A stretch of 64,000 nucleotides of DNA from Lagopus muta (GCF_023343835.1 NC_064443.1:9796001-9860000), one strand, 5' to 3'; shown: positions 12,411 to 24,884, numbered from the stretch's first letter. Notes: generated from the sequence alone by a model not told the origin. A program made the numbers and translations.

Positions 12411-15400
12411 CTGTGAGATACTTTCAGTCCCATGAGTTTGTAGATTGCTGTTTCCTACCTCCTACTTGTGCCAACGAAAACTCCCACCAAGTATGGGGAA
12501 TAGGAGCCTTTCCAATCACACTTTATAAATCACGAAACTTGTTTTAGGTCCCAGGCTGAATGAGGTTGGCTTATTTGAAAGTACTTGGAAGAGTGTAAAG
12601 TCCTGGCCGAAGAGAATCAGTGTTGGTGAATCATACTGAAAAACACCCTGCGTGCTGCATGCAGAGCCCTAGCCGTCTTTCTTTACTCTAGTTGTTGTGT
12701 GCAGTTCCTCCTCTGCTGTCCACTGTGCACTCTGGCCTTGTTTGCTTCTCGTGCAGCCAAGTGGGAACTCTGTTTCTCTCATCTCATCCCGCTGGAGGAA
12801 GGTGCAGCAGAGACACCTGTCAGTAAACAGGAACAGGTCTGGTTTGTAACTTCATTCCCTTTCTCTGCCTAAAGCTTCTCCTCCACTTGGCAGCTTCTGC
12901 TGCTCGTGTCCTCCTTGCTGTGTCTGACAGGTTCTGAAGAATGCGATCGTGGATTTTTGGAGGTCACGTCACATTTTAATGTAGTGTTTATGAAAATAAA
13001 TGAGGGGAACTGAGAACTGTTTTCTATGTTATATTCTGCTTTTGGGCAGCAACTTAGAACTTCATATCTTCATTAAAGCAACTTTTCCTTTTGAGAGCTG
13101 ATGCCACAAAAATTGCAACTCTTCATCACTGTGCAGGTCAAACTGGGTATCTCCAAAAGAAGGGGGGTTTTCCAAAGCAAAGTAGGATACGGTGTGTCCT
13201 CGGGTCTGTTTGTGGCAGCACTGGGTGGGCTTCTGCTGGGACTGCAGTGCCGGCTTCTGGATCTGCTTGTGATGGCTGGGCTCTGCAGAGCAGCAGGACT
13301 TCTGATGCTGTGTGTGGAAATGTGAAGAAGCAAGGCCTGTCACTGACTAGATTTTACATCGTCGTTGGTCTAAAGAGGAAAAATACCTATTTTGTCTCTT
13401 CTTCATTTTCCTCTTGCCCCCATCTAATGTTGCCTTGGCATAAGTAATTTGCATGTCATTATTTCAGCTGCCCTAAATTGGGGGGGACTACGATGCCAGG
13501 GCTGATTATCAGGCAGCACTGGACAATTTTTTTTCTGTTAGGCAACGGTAATACATATCCACGCTCTTTTATAATGAGCTTTATTTACCAAATTGGCAAT
13601 TCCTCTGTTGAGAAATAACTGATTACAGTATTCAGGGAGTTGCTGTCATCTCAAGATACGCAGGTGTCTGTGGAACATAAACAGATGCGATCGTTCAGAC
13701 AGTGAACTCAATTGATAGAGGGTAGAGGAAAATATCAGCCATAAAATCATAAATGTAACATCTCCAGTTAATGTTGGCCAGGTGCACTGCGGCTGTTTTG
13801 CAGCCCAACAAGGACAAAGTGGCGCTCTGAGGCCATGCAGCACCTCCAGATGAGGGACTGCTTGATGATTAGCTGAAAATATACCTCTTGCACATCATCC
13901 TACTTCAGCATTGTGTTGCCTAACCCGCAGTCACTGAGGACAGAAATCAGTTCATCGTGCAGCATTAAGGGTTGGAAACTGCTCCGTCCTGCCATGCTAC
14001 GTTGGATTTTGGTGATGAATGGCTGCAGACTTCTTGGCGACCCCAAGTGTGGGGATTGGGTTTCAGCTGCCCACTCTGCAGTTCTGCCCCTTCCTTTGGT
14101 GCTGCACAGCTGCCACGAGTAGTTTTGTTGCTGTGGTTGCTCTCATCATCAGCCTGCTTGGCTAAGCCTGGAAAAAAATGAGATGTTGATGGGAAACTGC
14201 TGAAGATGAAGTGCAGTTTGCAGAGCCACAGCTGCCATTCGGGTGAAAAATCTACAGGTAATGCATCTTCGAGTGAGAGTTTTTTCATATTCCTCCCCTG
14301 TTCCTATCACAGAAGCCCTTGCAAAGGTGGAAGAAGCCCTACATCCGCTCTTAGGCTCCCTGTCCTTATGTTTCTCCTTAGCTGCTGCTTGGATCTCGGG
14401 AGCATTAATCTTTTTTCATGTAAGATTGCGACAGCAGGTCTCAGTTACGCTCTGAAGTGGCAGAAATGGTTATTCCTGGTAGTCAGTGCTGAATAGATGT
14501 CCTTAGCACACAGTCCTGTCACAGCTGGAATTAGTGGGCAGCTTGGACTGCAGGATAAACAAGAGCTGAGCCTTTTGTAGATGTTGAATGGGAGGCAGTT
14601 TCCTCCAAGGCAACTTTGAGGTAGGGTAAGGGCAGCAAGCCGTGCTGCTGTCTGTGCCACGTGTGCTTGATAAAAAGGAGCTCTGCCATGTCCAGGACTG
14701 CGATCTTTTTCACCTACCAAAACCAAAATTCCCAGTGCCAGATGCAGCGCTCTGCTCAGCTGAACGGCTGCACATCCATGTTGCCTCCTGGTTGTTGTGG
14801 TTCTGTGTGCGAATTGGGTAATTGCGTGTACAAATGCACCCAGCAATTCGGATGCAGTGTGCACAGTTGTGCTAATTTCATGTACAAATACAGGCTTTCA
14901 GAGTGCCCACTTCACAAGTACAAATTGTTTTAAAACCGACCAGATGAATGGAAGGAATAACCTTTTTATTCATGCATAATTTCTTGGTGTCACAGAACAA
15001 AAATAGCGAAGTAAGAGGAAATAAAGCAAATAACAGAACTGATAGAAATTTTCCAGTAGGCTTCAGTAGGTTTTTAAATGAAACATTCCACAGGCGCTTT
15101 GAGATTCTGGTGTGCAAGGACATCTCGGGCTCTGTGAGCACCAAATTTGTGATCTTGCATATGAACACAAGCCATTGCCTCCTGTTGTTAATATTTCACA
15201 CTTGGCTTTGCAAGATGTTTTATCTAATATCCTCTCTGCTTTCAGGCTTCAACCAATCCTGCCTTGTCCACAACAGGAGAGGCTGGAGGAGGAAGGCAAT
15301 TGCCAAGCACGTCTGTAATCTATGTAGGAGGGTTTTGTGTAGCTGTAGGGGGAGAAGAGTAAGTCTCATTTCCTATTTTATAGTCTGCTGAATCCTGTGA

Positions 15401-17439
15401 TCTCATGCTGTGTGCTCCTTTTCTAGGCAGAATTTTTCCATTTGTCTTTTGAATTATTGTAATTTTTTTTTATTTCCAAACTGGTTAAAAGTGTTTGCAG
15501 CTTGTCACTAAATTATCTAATTCCCTAAAGCGTTTCATTGCCAGTCTTCTATGTGTTTCAGGACCACGTTCTTTGGTTTGCCTGGTGCCTTGATCTTCTC
15601 AGGTTAGAAGCAGCACTGATGCTCCAAGAGTTGCTGTCATTCAGTGTTCCTGGTTTAAATGCAGCCTGCAACGAGCTGCTGCACCCTCTTCTCCTTTCAG
15701 CTGGCACAGCACTCTCTGGGAAACTCACGGGAGTCACTTGGGCTGCTGAGTCCTGCAGGTCTGTAGCCTCACACCTGCTCCTCTATTTATTTTTTTGTCC
15801 TTGGAGAAGATGGATGTGATGCTCTCAAAATGACTTGCCTGACCTTCTGAGCTGTCAGCCTTATCACTGTCCTTTGTGCATGTCTTGGCTTCCCATCACT
15901 GCGCTGGGAGACTGAAGGGTGATGGGGACTGAAGCGACTAGTCTGGGCCACCCTCTGCTCACTGAGATTGTTGGGGCAGAAACGATGCTCTGTGTTAATT
16001 ACCCAGCAGTGGTCCTTGCAAAGCCTGGGGCAAAGCTGGAGGGAGCAAATGGAGCAGCTTTTGGTCTCAGGAGAGCTCTGTGTCAGAAGTGCCTTGGATT
16101 TAATGACATGTGCTCTTTTCAGACTGTACAAAGGTCTGCACGTGGCAGTGAGCTTTCCTTTGCCATGTTACAAGGAGAGCAGCAAACAAACTTACAGTTT
16201 CCAAGTTGCAGATGAAATCGGCTGCTCCTTCTGGGGTATGTAACAAGCTGCACCTGATGCCAGCTTTCCTTTGCAAATGGCCTAAATTAGATGTTCTTCC
16301 TGCTTTTGCTTGATGGAGAACTGCTTGGTCCAGCAGTTCCCTTTGTGCAAAGTGCTACGAGATGTTGATGCTTGCGTTTGGTTCCTTCTGCCTGCTGTTG
16401 CGTTATGTGGGAGCTATGGCATGAAAGGCTTGCTACCCCAAGGGGAACAGGAAGTGGGAGCTGAAGGTTCCTTCTGATTCCTAACTTTGCCCCCTTCATG
16501 GTTTGTTTTTTTTGTTTTGTTTTTTAGAAGTAAGTATAATTTCTGATATCTTTGGGGTGTATTTGCTAATTTGCATGAGCCCAAACCAAGCCCTTTGGCT
16601 CACAGGGCTCTGTTTGGAGGGTCAGGATCTGCTCGCCCTCTCACAAAAATCCTCCTTTAATACTGAATTAGTACAGAGTTGATAGCTGTGGAGAAAGTTG
16701 TCTTCGTCTCCTATCTCCTACTGCTAATATTTATGGCAAGCTGGTGCATGTGGTTCAGCACATTTCTTATTTTCTTCTATATTAAACATGTTATCATCAT
16801 TGTTTAAGACTGGGAAAGATTACCGGGTCACCCAGACTGCAAAGCAGGAAACAGCATAGGGCAGGAGCAGCAACAAGGCCTTGGCTTCCTGGACATCATG
16901 CTGGAAACTCAGAATCCTTTTGGATTCTGTTGCTCCTTTCAGATGTTTGGGTTTGTTTTTTTTTGCTATACCACTGAGGACTCATTTCACTGATGCTGGA
17001 CCTGCCCTCCTCTGAAGGCTGTGTGCTTCGGTATGTTTTGACCCAGTTGCATCATTAACCTATGTACATACTCTGAAGGATGTGAATGATAATTTCAACC
17101 CTACAGCTGATGGAATACCCACCCATCCCATGGATAGCCTCAGCATTCGTGCTGTGAGTCAGCTTCCACCTGCTGAGGCCGTGCAGGTGCAGGCACAAGG
17201 GTCCCTGCTTTGGTACGTGGCGTTGGGCTGTCATCGAGGTGCTGGAGTGGCTCCAACTGGCAATTATTTTTCTTACAGCTTTAGATCAGTTTTGTATTAT
17301 TTAGTTCTTGAACTGCCTGAGCTAATTTCTATAATGGGCACCAGCTGAGGGACGTCAGCAAGAATGAAAGGGTGTTATTTTTTCCCTCCTACGACTGCAC
17401 GAACATCCTTCTGCATCCATTCTCTGGGTGATGGAGTCC
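12411..17439. other. Intergenic DNA, no gene recognised
   Basis: No supported gene is seen. Two perfect octamer motifs (ATTTGCAT) occur at 13447-13454 and 16569-16576, both in locally AT-rich sequence. Otherwise there are only short random frames. Confidence 0.55.
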
Positions 17440-17960
17440 ATCGTCAAAGCCAGTTTGATTTTTATTTTCTATGAATGGGGAGTGCCACTGTAAGTCAGGA
17501 TTAGCTAAACATAACATTAAAAATAAAGCACAGCTATTAATTTAATGGGTTCCTCGTTACAACCATCATAAAACAAGTAAACAGGAACTCTGCCAGTGCT
17601 GCCGTGCATTCCCCCTCCGAGCAGTTGAACCAAGGGAGAGATTTGAGTTTTTGCCATTTGATACAGCAGTGAGCGTGTGGCTTTTAAAAAATTAATTCTT
17701 CACTTTTCCTTCAGTAGCCTTTCAGCTGCTGCAGTCTTGCTGGTGACTGTGAGGAAGCTTCGTGCTTTAACGAGCCGGGGGGAAACACCGGTTCAGGATT
17801 TAGCTTGAATCATATCAGCAAAAATAAAAGCTCACTAAAGGCAGAGAAATTGCTCTTTATGGGCTGCTTCAATGAAATAGCCTTGATAGTCCCCTTAATC
17901 CTTATTTACTTATTTTTCTTTTGCAAGCCTTCTTTGTATTGCATGTTTTTCCCTCTACAC
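17440..17960. other. AT-rich block (possible conserved noncoding element)
   Basis: Two AT-rich runs (about 17455-17580 and 17675-17950) contain CTATTAATTTAATGG, AAAATTAATTC and TTGAATCATATCAGC. There are no long open frames. The dense ATTA/TAAT content suggests a developmental enhancer; this is inference. Confidence 0.3.
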
Positions 17961-20029
17961 CTTAGCTTCCAGTGAGCTGTTGCCAGCCCCTGCTAACTTC
18001 CTTGGATTGCAGCTTATTGGATTAGGTGGCTCAGTGCTGTGCATCTGATGCCGGGTGTTGCACGGAGCCTCAGCCTGACGTCTGCATCGTGCCACAGGTT
18101 TGCAGAGGTGCTTTCCTGTGGGGTTGGTGCTGCTCACAGGCACGGCTCTGGCTTTGCACCTTGGGACTCCAAGCGTGGCCCAGCAGAGTGCAGGCTGACA
18201 GCAGGCTACCTGGGTGCTGGCCTTATTCCCAACTTAATTTGGTGCTTGCGCGGTGCTGTGGGGAAAATGCTCAGCTGTTTATTTCTCTGCTGTGTTCTTA
18301 TTGTTTTATACAGTGCTTTTGGTGCGCTGAAGTAAGTGCTTGCAGGCTGATGGGCAGTTTAGAAAGCTGAATACCCACAGTAATGTATTTCACGTACTTT
18401 GTGGCTGCTTTCCCCACCATCCTAATGAAACCCAGCCATGGAAGCTCAGTGCCAGCTGTCGGCTTCACCCAGCCAGCAGTGGGCCTCACCTCCCTGGTGC
18501 CAGGAAAACTAACTGAAAGAAAGGGTCACAATTCAGTCTGCAGACAGACAGGGAGAAGAGAGATTCAGCTGCAGTGCCTAAGCCGATAATCTTCTTGGAA
18601 ACACCCTCAGACAGCAGGGTCTGGTACATCAGCTTCTCCAAGAACAAAACTTAAGTCCTTTCTAGAGGCTGCAGGCGGTCTCGCACTGCTTGCTGCTGAT
18701 GCAGAACTCAAGTGGTTTTGCTGAAGGCTATTTTCAGCCAGAGAGTGGGTTAGATCCATGTAGATGACAGGAACCTGATCTCAAGGTGACGATATACAAG
18801 TGTGGCTGCAGGAGAAAGAGGTGCTTGCTTTCTCTTTGTGACTGATGGGCCAGCTGTTTCAAAGCATAATTTTTGTAAGAAACAAAACAAAAACTCCAAT
18901 CAGCAGTGCAAGGAATTGCACAGAAAAACGAGGCCAATGTGCTTGCCATGATTTTAAGCCAATCTTACATCGTCCTTCTGAGCACAGCCATAGTCTCTGC
19001 CCACTGCTTACCTTGTGGGTCTGCTGGGGAGGTCCAACCTTCTAAGCCTCTCAGGGAAAACCAAACCCACCTGTTAACTCCAGAGGTTTTTATTAAGTTG
19101 TACTTAGAGAAAAAACTGGGCTCAAATTCGCTTTTGAGTCACTGGAAGTGAAGGTCGATGCTTGAAGACTGCTACAGACCTTGCAGCCCTCCTGGGCAAG
19201 GAGATGATGATACGATCACAGCTCATCTCAGGAGGTGGAATTCTGCCATTCTCAGCTCCAAAGAAAATTAGATTTTCATAAGGAGTACAAGGTGAAAGAT
19301 TCCTGAGGTCAGAAGCCTTTACCATTCACTGTAAGTGTGGACAGCGGGGCCATAAGTATGGTGTGGCTCAGCCCGGCTCCTGGCCCTGTGGCCACACAGG
19401 GAGAGCCACTTCTCTTTGGTCCAGGGGAGTTATTTCACCCAGCCTTCTATATTAGGGTAAGCAATTCATAAACTGCTCTGTAACATTTCCTCTTGTTATT
19501 CCACAGCTCTACAAATCCTTCACCCCAAAAAACCTTTTGAGGTTTTCAACATAGATTAAAGCTCGACCTGAAGACTGCAGGAACAGAACCTTTCATTTCA
19601 TGATGTCTGTGTGTCCAAGAAGGCTCTGTCTGGCCCGGTGTTGTCTTGCTCATGCTGAGTCTGAGTTTTTGGGGGCAGGAGGAGAAGTGCTCAAGGAAAA
19701 GGAGTAGTAGAAATATACTTTTGACTGTGGAAAAAAAAGCACCTTTGGATCTCATTTCCTAAGGCTCCTCCAAGACCCAAGAACTTGAACTAGTGAGTAG
19801 TGGTGGGGAAGAACGGCAGAGCTGGCCAATGAGTGCCACTGAGGTGCCCTTAATCTAAACTTCTGACTCACTGGTGATTTTGTAGCCCCTTGGAGTTGGC
19901 AGTGGATGGAGGTCCTGCAGCACCCCAGCAGTGAGATGTGGATGTCTGGAGCAGGCTCAGGTAGCGTCTGCCCTTCCTAAAGCACTCTGCACGGTCTGAG
20001 GCTCTCCGTGCAAACTGATGCTGCTCTGC
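17961..20029. other. Intergenic DNA, no gene recognised
   Basis: Short open frames only on both strands, with none showing a domain or signal I know. No repeats are recognised. Confidence 0.55.
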
Positions 20030-20480
20030 CTCCTTTTTATGCTCCATAAGTGATTGAGTGTTTGTGTTTTATTAATGCCAATAACTTCAGCTGTTGGTAC
20101 ACAATTTAATATTTATATTTATTTGTAATATCCAGACTTTTTTCTGTCTAGATTAATCCTCAACTTAATCTGATGCTGAGCTATTATTGTGACAATTGAG
20201 TACACAACTTGACATTCATGCTGTATGTTGTGTGGCTAATTTATGTAACTCAATTTATAAATTACACAAATTACTTTCATAATTTACCACATACCTTGTA
20301 CACTTCACCATAATATTCCCCGTTTGCAATTTAAACAATCCTTACACTAAGAATAATTTACACTGAAGACTCTTGAATAATTTTGCAATCTATTCCTGGA
20401 CAGATAAGGAGCCAAGTTTGCTAAACAAACATTTAGTGGCGTTGGGTTTAATTTATTAATCTCCTGTCCCAGCTTTAGGC
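20030..20480. other. AT-rich block (possible conserved noncoding element)
   Basis: About 450 bp of strongly AT-rich sequence lies in a GC-richer neighbourhood. It is dense in TAAT/ATTA, TTTAAT and ATTTAT elements and has repeated TAATTTATG / CAATTTATAAATTAC-like words. It has no simple-repeat structure and no coding capacity, so the composition is not explained by a microsatellite. It lies about 0.6 kb upstream of the orphan CpG island. Confidence 0.35.
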
Positions 20481-20736
20481 TGAGCTGTAGCCCATCCTCA
20501 CCCCAGGCCTCCCGTGATGCCCTGTGCTGTCCTGCCGCCAGGAAGGGACGTTTTCTCCTTTGGCCACCTCCAGCCTGTGCCATCAGGGCACCACGGCTCC
20601 TCCCAGCCGCCCATGAGGCCAACAAACAGTTATTGATGTGCACAAGGCTGGCACATGGGCGGCTGGACCCACGCAGCCCCCAGACCCGCGTGGGCAGACC
20701 TGACCCTGCCTGCTCTGCAATTATCCGCTGGAAGCC

Positions 20737-20795
20737 GAAACAATTAGGAGTCTTTGCTCTCCCCTCCCTCCCTTCCCCCTCCTCCTAATTGTTTC
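20737..20795. repeat. Perfect 14-bp inverted repeat around a pyrimidine loop
   Basis: GAAACAATTAGGAG at 20737-20750 is exactly reverse-complementary to CTCCTAATTGTTTC at 20782-20795. The 31-nt spacer is almost pure C/T. Each arm carries a CAATTAG homeodomain-type core, so the pair could be two opposed binding sites or, if transcribed, a hairpin. It sits in an AT-rich patch (20700-20910) followed by GGTTAATTAAAC. Confidence 0.85.
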
Positions 20796-21039
20796 TGGCA
20801 AAAAAAGGTTAATTAAACTCAGAAAATATCCCTTTTCTCCCCACTCCTAAGCATGAGACTGTTGATTTTATGTTTGTATTCAATTAATTCCTGCAAAAGG
20901 CTCCAACTGTATTTTTTGGTATAATTTCTTCCTTTGTCTCTCTCTCTCTCATTGTTAATCCTCGTGTATTCAGTTTTTCCCCTCCCTTTTCCCCTAGATT
21001 TGAAATTCTATTACCATTTCAGAAGGCAGGCGTTTGAAG

Positions 21040-21720
21040 AGAAAATTGAATACCCGTCCAGCCTTGATAAGAAGGGACGTTCGGTGCTCGCGGTAATTGG
21101 TGAAGCAGATTTCTCCCCACCGTTGCTCGTGACCGGGACCAGCCCCGCGTCCGTGGGCTCAACGTGGGGTTTGCTGCACACCCCGGGTTGGGCGGCTGTG
21201 TGAGGGGACGTGATGGCACGGAGACAAGCCGTGCCCCGCCGGGATGCCCGTTCTCGCTGGTGGCACAGCCGTGTCACAGACAGCGCTGCGGGCTGGGTGG
21301 GAAAATCACGAGTGGGGACGCGGGGTCGCGATTCCCCGCGCCTTCTGGCAGGGACCTGCTGGCAGGCAGCACGAGGTGGCACTGTGGCTCCGCGTTCTGC
21401 TCCTTCCTCGGCAGCCCTGGCTCTGCGCCCGGGGGCTGCGGGGCGCTCGGCTCTGCTAGGAGCGGGGCTGGGTCCTCGTGTAGGCTGAGGCCTAACGGAG
21501 CCGTGCTCCTCCAGCACGGCAGCACCGCGAGATAAGACGTAAAACCGCTATAGAGCCTCCGCAGGAGAGCGCTGGAGGTGGCGAAGGGTCCGCAGGAGCA
21601 GCACGCAGCTCTCGGCGGGCTGTGCGGCCCCACCTCCCTCTGCTGCGCGAATTGCGGGGCTGTGCTGAGCTGCAGTGAGATGCGCGCAGGCAGCACGGTG
21701 AGGCTGGCTGCCACGGCTCT
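21040..21720. promoter_or_regulatory. Orphan CpG island upstream of PLXNA1
   Basis: By hand I count about 60 CpG dinucleotides in the 600 bp from 21061 to 21660, close to what base composition alone would give, whereas the surrounding DNA is CpG-poor. No gene start is evident: open frames on both strands are GC-driven and unlike any protein I know. It is 11-12 kb upstream of the PLXNA1 island. It may be the promoter of an unannotated noncoding RNA, an alternative PLXNA1 first exon, or a CpG-rich enhancer. Confidence 0.75.
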
Positions 21721-21752
21721 GCTGGAGCACCGTGCTGGGGGCATGGAAGTTG

Positions 21753-22136
21753 TGAAGGGTGTGGAGCACAAGTGGCTCAGGGAGCTGGGGTTGTTCAGTC
21801 TGGGGAAGGAGGCTGGGGGAGAACTTATCCCTGTTAACAATGTCCTGAGAGGTGGTGGTGAGGTGGGGATGGGGCTCTGCTTGCAGTGATAGGGCAGGAA
21901 TTGAAGGCCTCAAGTTCCACCAGGGGTGTTCAGGTTGGATATTAGGATAAGTTTCTTAGAAGGAGTAGTAGTGCATTGGTGCAGAGTGCCCGGAGTGCTG
22001 GAGTCACCATCCCTGAAGGGGGGAAGAACCTTGGGATGTGGCACTGAGGGATGCGGTTGGGGGCACGGTGGGCTGAGCTGGGTGACTTGGTGATCATAGA
22101 GGTGTTTTCCAACCTGAATGATTCGAAGATTCTATT
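21753..22136 (+). mobile_element. CR1 LINE fragment with intact 3' tail
   Basis: This is the longest CR1 copy here. It shows CTCAGGGAGCTGGGGTTGTT, GAAGGCCTCAAGTT, AGGTTGGATATTAGGATAAG, GGAGTCACCATCCCTG and TTTTCCAACCTGAATG, and ends in two 8-bp tail units (ATTCGAAG ATTCTATT, 22121-22136). It is 5'-truncated and heavily mutated, with no functional frame. Confidence 0.9.
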
Positions 22137-23059
22137 TCTAGTGCGTTGTGGGTGGTGATTGGTTTCTGAGGGTTTTGCTCCTGTTTCTGGTTGCAGTTCA
22201 CAATTACAAGGTAGGAGTGCTTGCTTTCTCCCCTCCCGCATCCTCAGGCACCCTGCGGTGTGGTGCTTCCCGTGGTGGGTTTGGGGCTGGGCTCAGAAAT
22301 GCACCAGCTCTCAGCGCTGTGCTGTGGCTGGCAGCTGCTGCCTGCCTCCCAATGCAGTGCTGCACCTGTGCTTTAATCTTCCTCAAAACAGGTGCCCTGT
22401 GTTGGGTGAGGGTTTAATTTCTCTGGTTTTATTCTTATTGAACAAATATTCAAAATGCAATAAGGAGAAAATGAGAAAGCACTCAGTGGCTGGTGATGGG
22501 CTGGGGTCTGTGGTTGGGAGCTGGCAGTGGGAGAGGGGTGTCTGTGGGGGCTGAGGGGCTCAGGCAGGGCAGGAGGCAGCCCACAGCATGTAGGAGAGGG
22601 GTTTGAGGACCTGGAATGTGCTGAGGCGAGGGGGTCCAGCGGCACATTTGTGTAATAGAGATTCCTTCTCTGATCTCATGGGTTTTTGTAGCCCAGAGCC
22701 CAGGTGGATTGCAGCGCACGCAGCCTTGTGCTGTGCTTTATTACAAGCTGGTTAATAACTCCGTTCTGATGGTTTGTTAAAGGAGTTAATTTACCCTGGA
22801 CTCTGTGCTCATTTAGGCTGCAAGGCTGAGCCAAGGCTACACCAGTCTGAGCCTTTCCAGTTTGCCTCCAGCAGCAAAATTCACCCTTCAGGCTCGTGCC
22901 TGGGTGAGAAGCGTGTGAGCAGGGCTGGGTCCCTGCACTTCCCCTGGTATCACTCTCCTTGTGCCCTGCAGTTCCTGTGCCATCAGCAGTGCTGAGGAGC
23001 ACAGCATCTCTGCCCATCCTGGTGACCAACAGGTAGCTGAGCTGCCTTGTGGCACCACA
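22137..23059. other. Intergenic DNA, no gene recognised
   Basis: Moderately GC-rich sequence with short frames only. Nothing recognisable. Confidence 0.55.
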
Positions 23060-23420
23060 CTGCAAGCTGGCGTTAAGAATACATATTGACATTAAAAAAA
23101 GCCCCTCTGTACCAATTAATTGAAGTCATTAAATTTAATGGGATGGTTATTGCATGTTAAATAAATACCAGCTAATTATGAAAAACATATTTGCCAAGGT
23201 TTAACCATAGAAAAGATGCCTCAATTACATGGTTATTAAACCTCAAAAAATATACACTTTTAATAATGAAGTGACATTTAAATAACATACATTAACTGTC
23301 TTATTAAACACTGATTCTTTTCATATTTGAGGACTTTAATTTAGAGCATTTTCCCTGCCACTAGCAGCACCATGCATCATTAACTGTCTTTCACTCATCA
23401 TTTTGTAAACTTTTTTTTAA
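23060..23420. other. AT-rich block (possible conserved noncoding element)
   Basis: About 350 bp of AT-rich, non-repetitive sequence with many TTAATT, TAATTATG, ATTAAAC and ATTAACTGTC words, the last occurring twice (near 23290 and 23380). Boundaries with GC-rich flanks are sharp. No coding frame is present. It has the appearance of a vertebrate developmental enhancer. Confidence 0.35.
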
Positions 23421-24884
23421 TCAACAGGCTGCACTGCCTGTAGTCGCTTTTGTTCTTCCAGCTCCCAGCTCGCCCTTCGGGTAGCGGGCTTTTGCCAGGG
23501 AAGCATGCAGAGAGAGAGGGAACTTCTGGGATGTCGCTTTGAATCACCAAAGCCCTTCGTAAGAGCACTAAACCCCTTCCTCAGTCTGCTATCCCGCAAT
23601 ACCCAGGCAGCTGAGCTTGCAGGGCTGCTGGCCCTTTTGGAGAGGATGGTTCGGCGCCTCTCTTGTTGTCACAGATCTGATCAGTCTGTGAAGAGCAGCC
23701 GGGGTTGGGACAAGAGGAGCGCCGGGTCAGTGGAAGCACAGAGCTCTGCGGTGAGCAGGAAGGGACGGGCACTTCGGGGAGCCGCCTGGCACTGCGGTGT
23801 GGCTGTGAGGACGGCAGGGAGCTACACAAGCAGAGGGCTTGCGGGCTCCTTCGCTTTAATGCGTTTATTGATTGCACTGAACACGTCAGGATATAATTTA
23901 GGAATCGCTCTCCCAGAATCAATCAATTAAAGGCCCTGCTGGTAATTTGGGCGCCTTTTAGTTAGAGCCCCTTCCCTCGCTTGCACACCTTGCTATTCCT
24001 GCTTTGCTTTTTGGGGACTTCTGTTTCCCATGCCAGAAGCTGGGTTCCTTTCTGTCTAGGACAGCCTGTGCCCGCATCTCCTGTCAGCAGATCCGCTGCT
24101 GTTCTGGGAACCAGCACTGCCTCTCTTGCCTCCCCAACCGGCCATCATTTACAGGATGTCAGTGTGCCAGGGCACAGCGGCTCCCACATCGCTTGTAATG
24201 CTTCCTGCACCAAGGCAGATAATCCGTGTTTGGGAGACCTCAGTGGGCAGCAATGGGCACAGAAGCACTTAAATTAATGATGAAGAAATTAAGTCACTGG
24301 CAGCAGGGGCTGCCTCCCTACCCAGGCCCAGAGAGGTTGGCAGGCTGTGCTGTGGGCCAAGAGGCAAAGCAGAGGCAGGGCTGGTTTGTCTTGGGCAGAA
24401 GTGGGGATTTCAACTATATCTTGTCTACCAGATAGTCTTTCCACTTGGATTCCCTGTAGGGAGGACATGGGGTGGTTGTTCTGCACTGGTAGGTGTCGGC
24501 CTTGTTACTCTGATTTTGGCATCTTTAATATTCTGGAGTTTATTTTAAAAAATGAAAACGAAACATCCTTTTAAAATAGAAATACCAGTCTCTTCTCCAC
24601 CAAGACATGGCTCTTCAACCATGGCTGAGAATTTTTTTCCCTTTTTTGTCTCCTTACTGTGGTGATGAATGTCCATCAGAATGGTTGTTTGGTTTGGTTT
24701 GGTTTTTGTAAAAGCCTTTAGCAAGTCAACATTTTTTGATGGAAGAAAGATGAGGGGGGAAAAAAAAAGTCTGCAAGTATCTCAAGGCTGGATTTGAGGC
24801 TCTTTGTTTGCTCTTTCTTTCATACCCACTGTTACATGTCAAGGTACATGACTTGAAGTTGAAGCCAGTGAATGGTTGGAGCTG
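23421..24884. other. Intergenic DNA, no gene recognised
   Basis: Mildly CpG-rich at first (23420-23860), then ordinary. A short (GGTTT)n run lies at 24684-24706. No gene is supported. Confidence 0.55.

Noticed and set aside
21011..21840. Minus-strand frames of 168 and 188 codons over the orphan CpG island
   Set aside because: GC-driven, low-information composition, partly overlapping the CR1 copy. No recognisable product.
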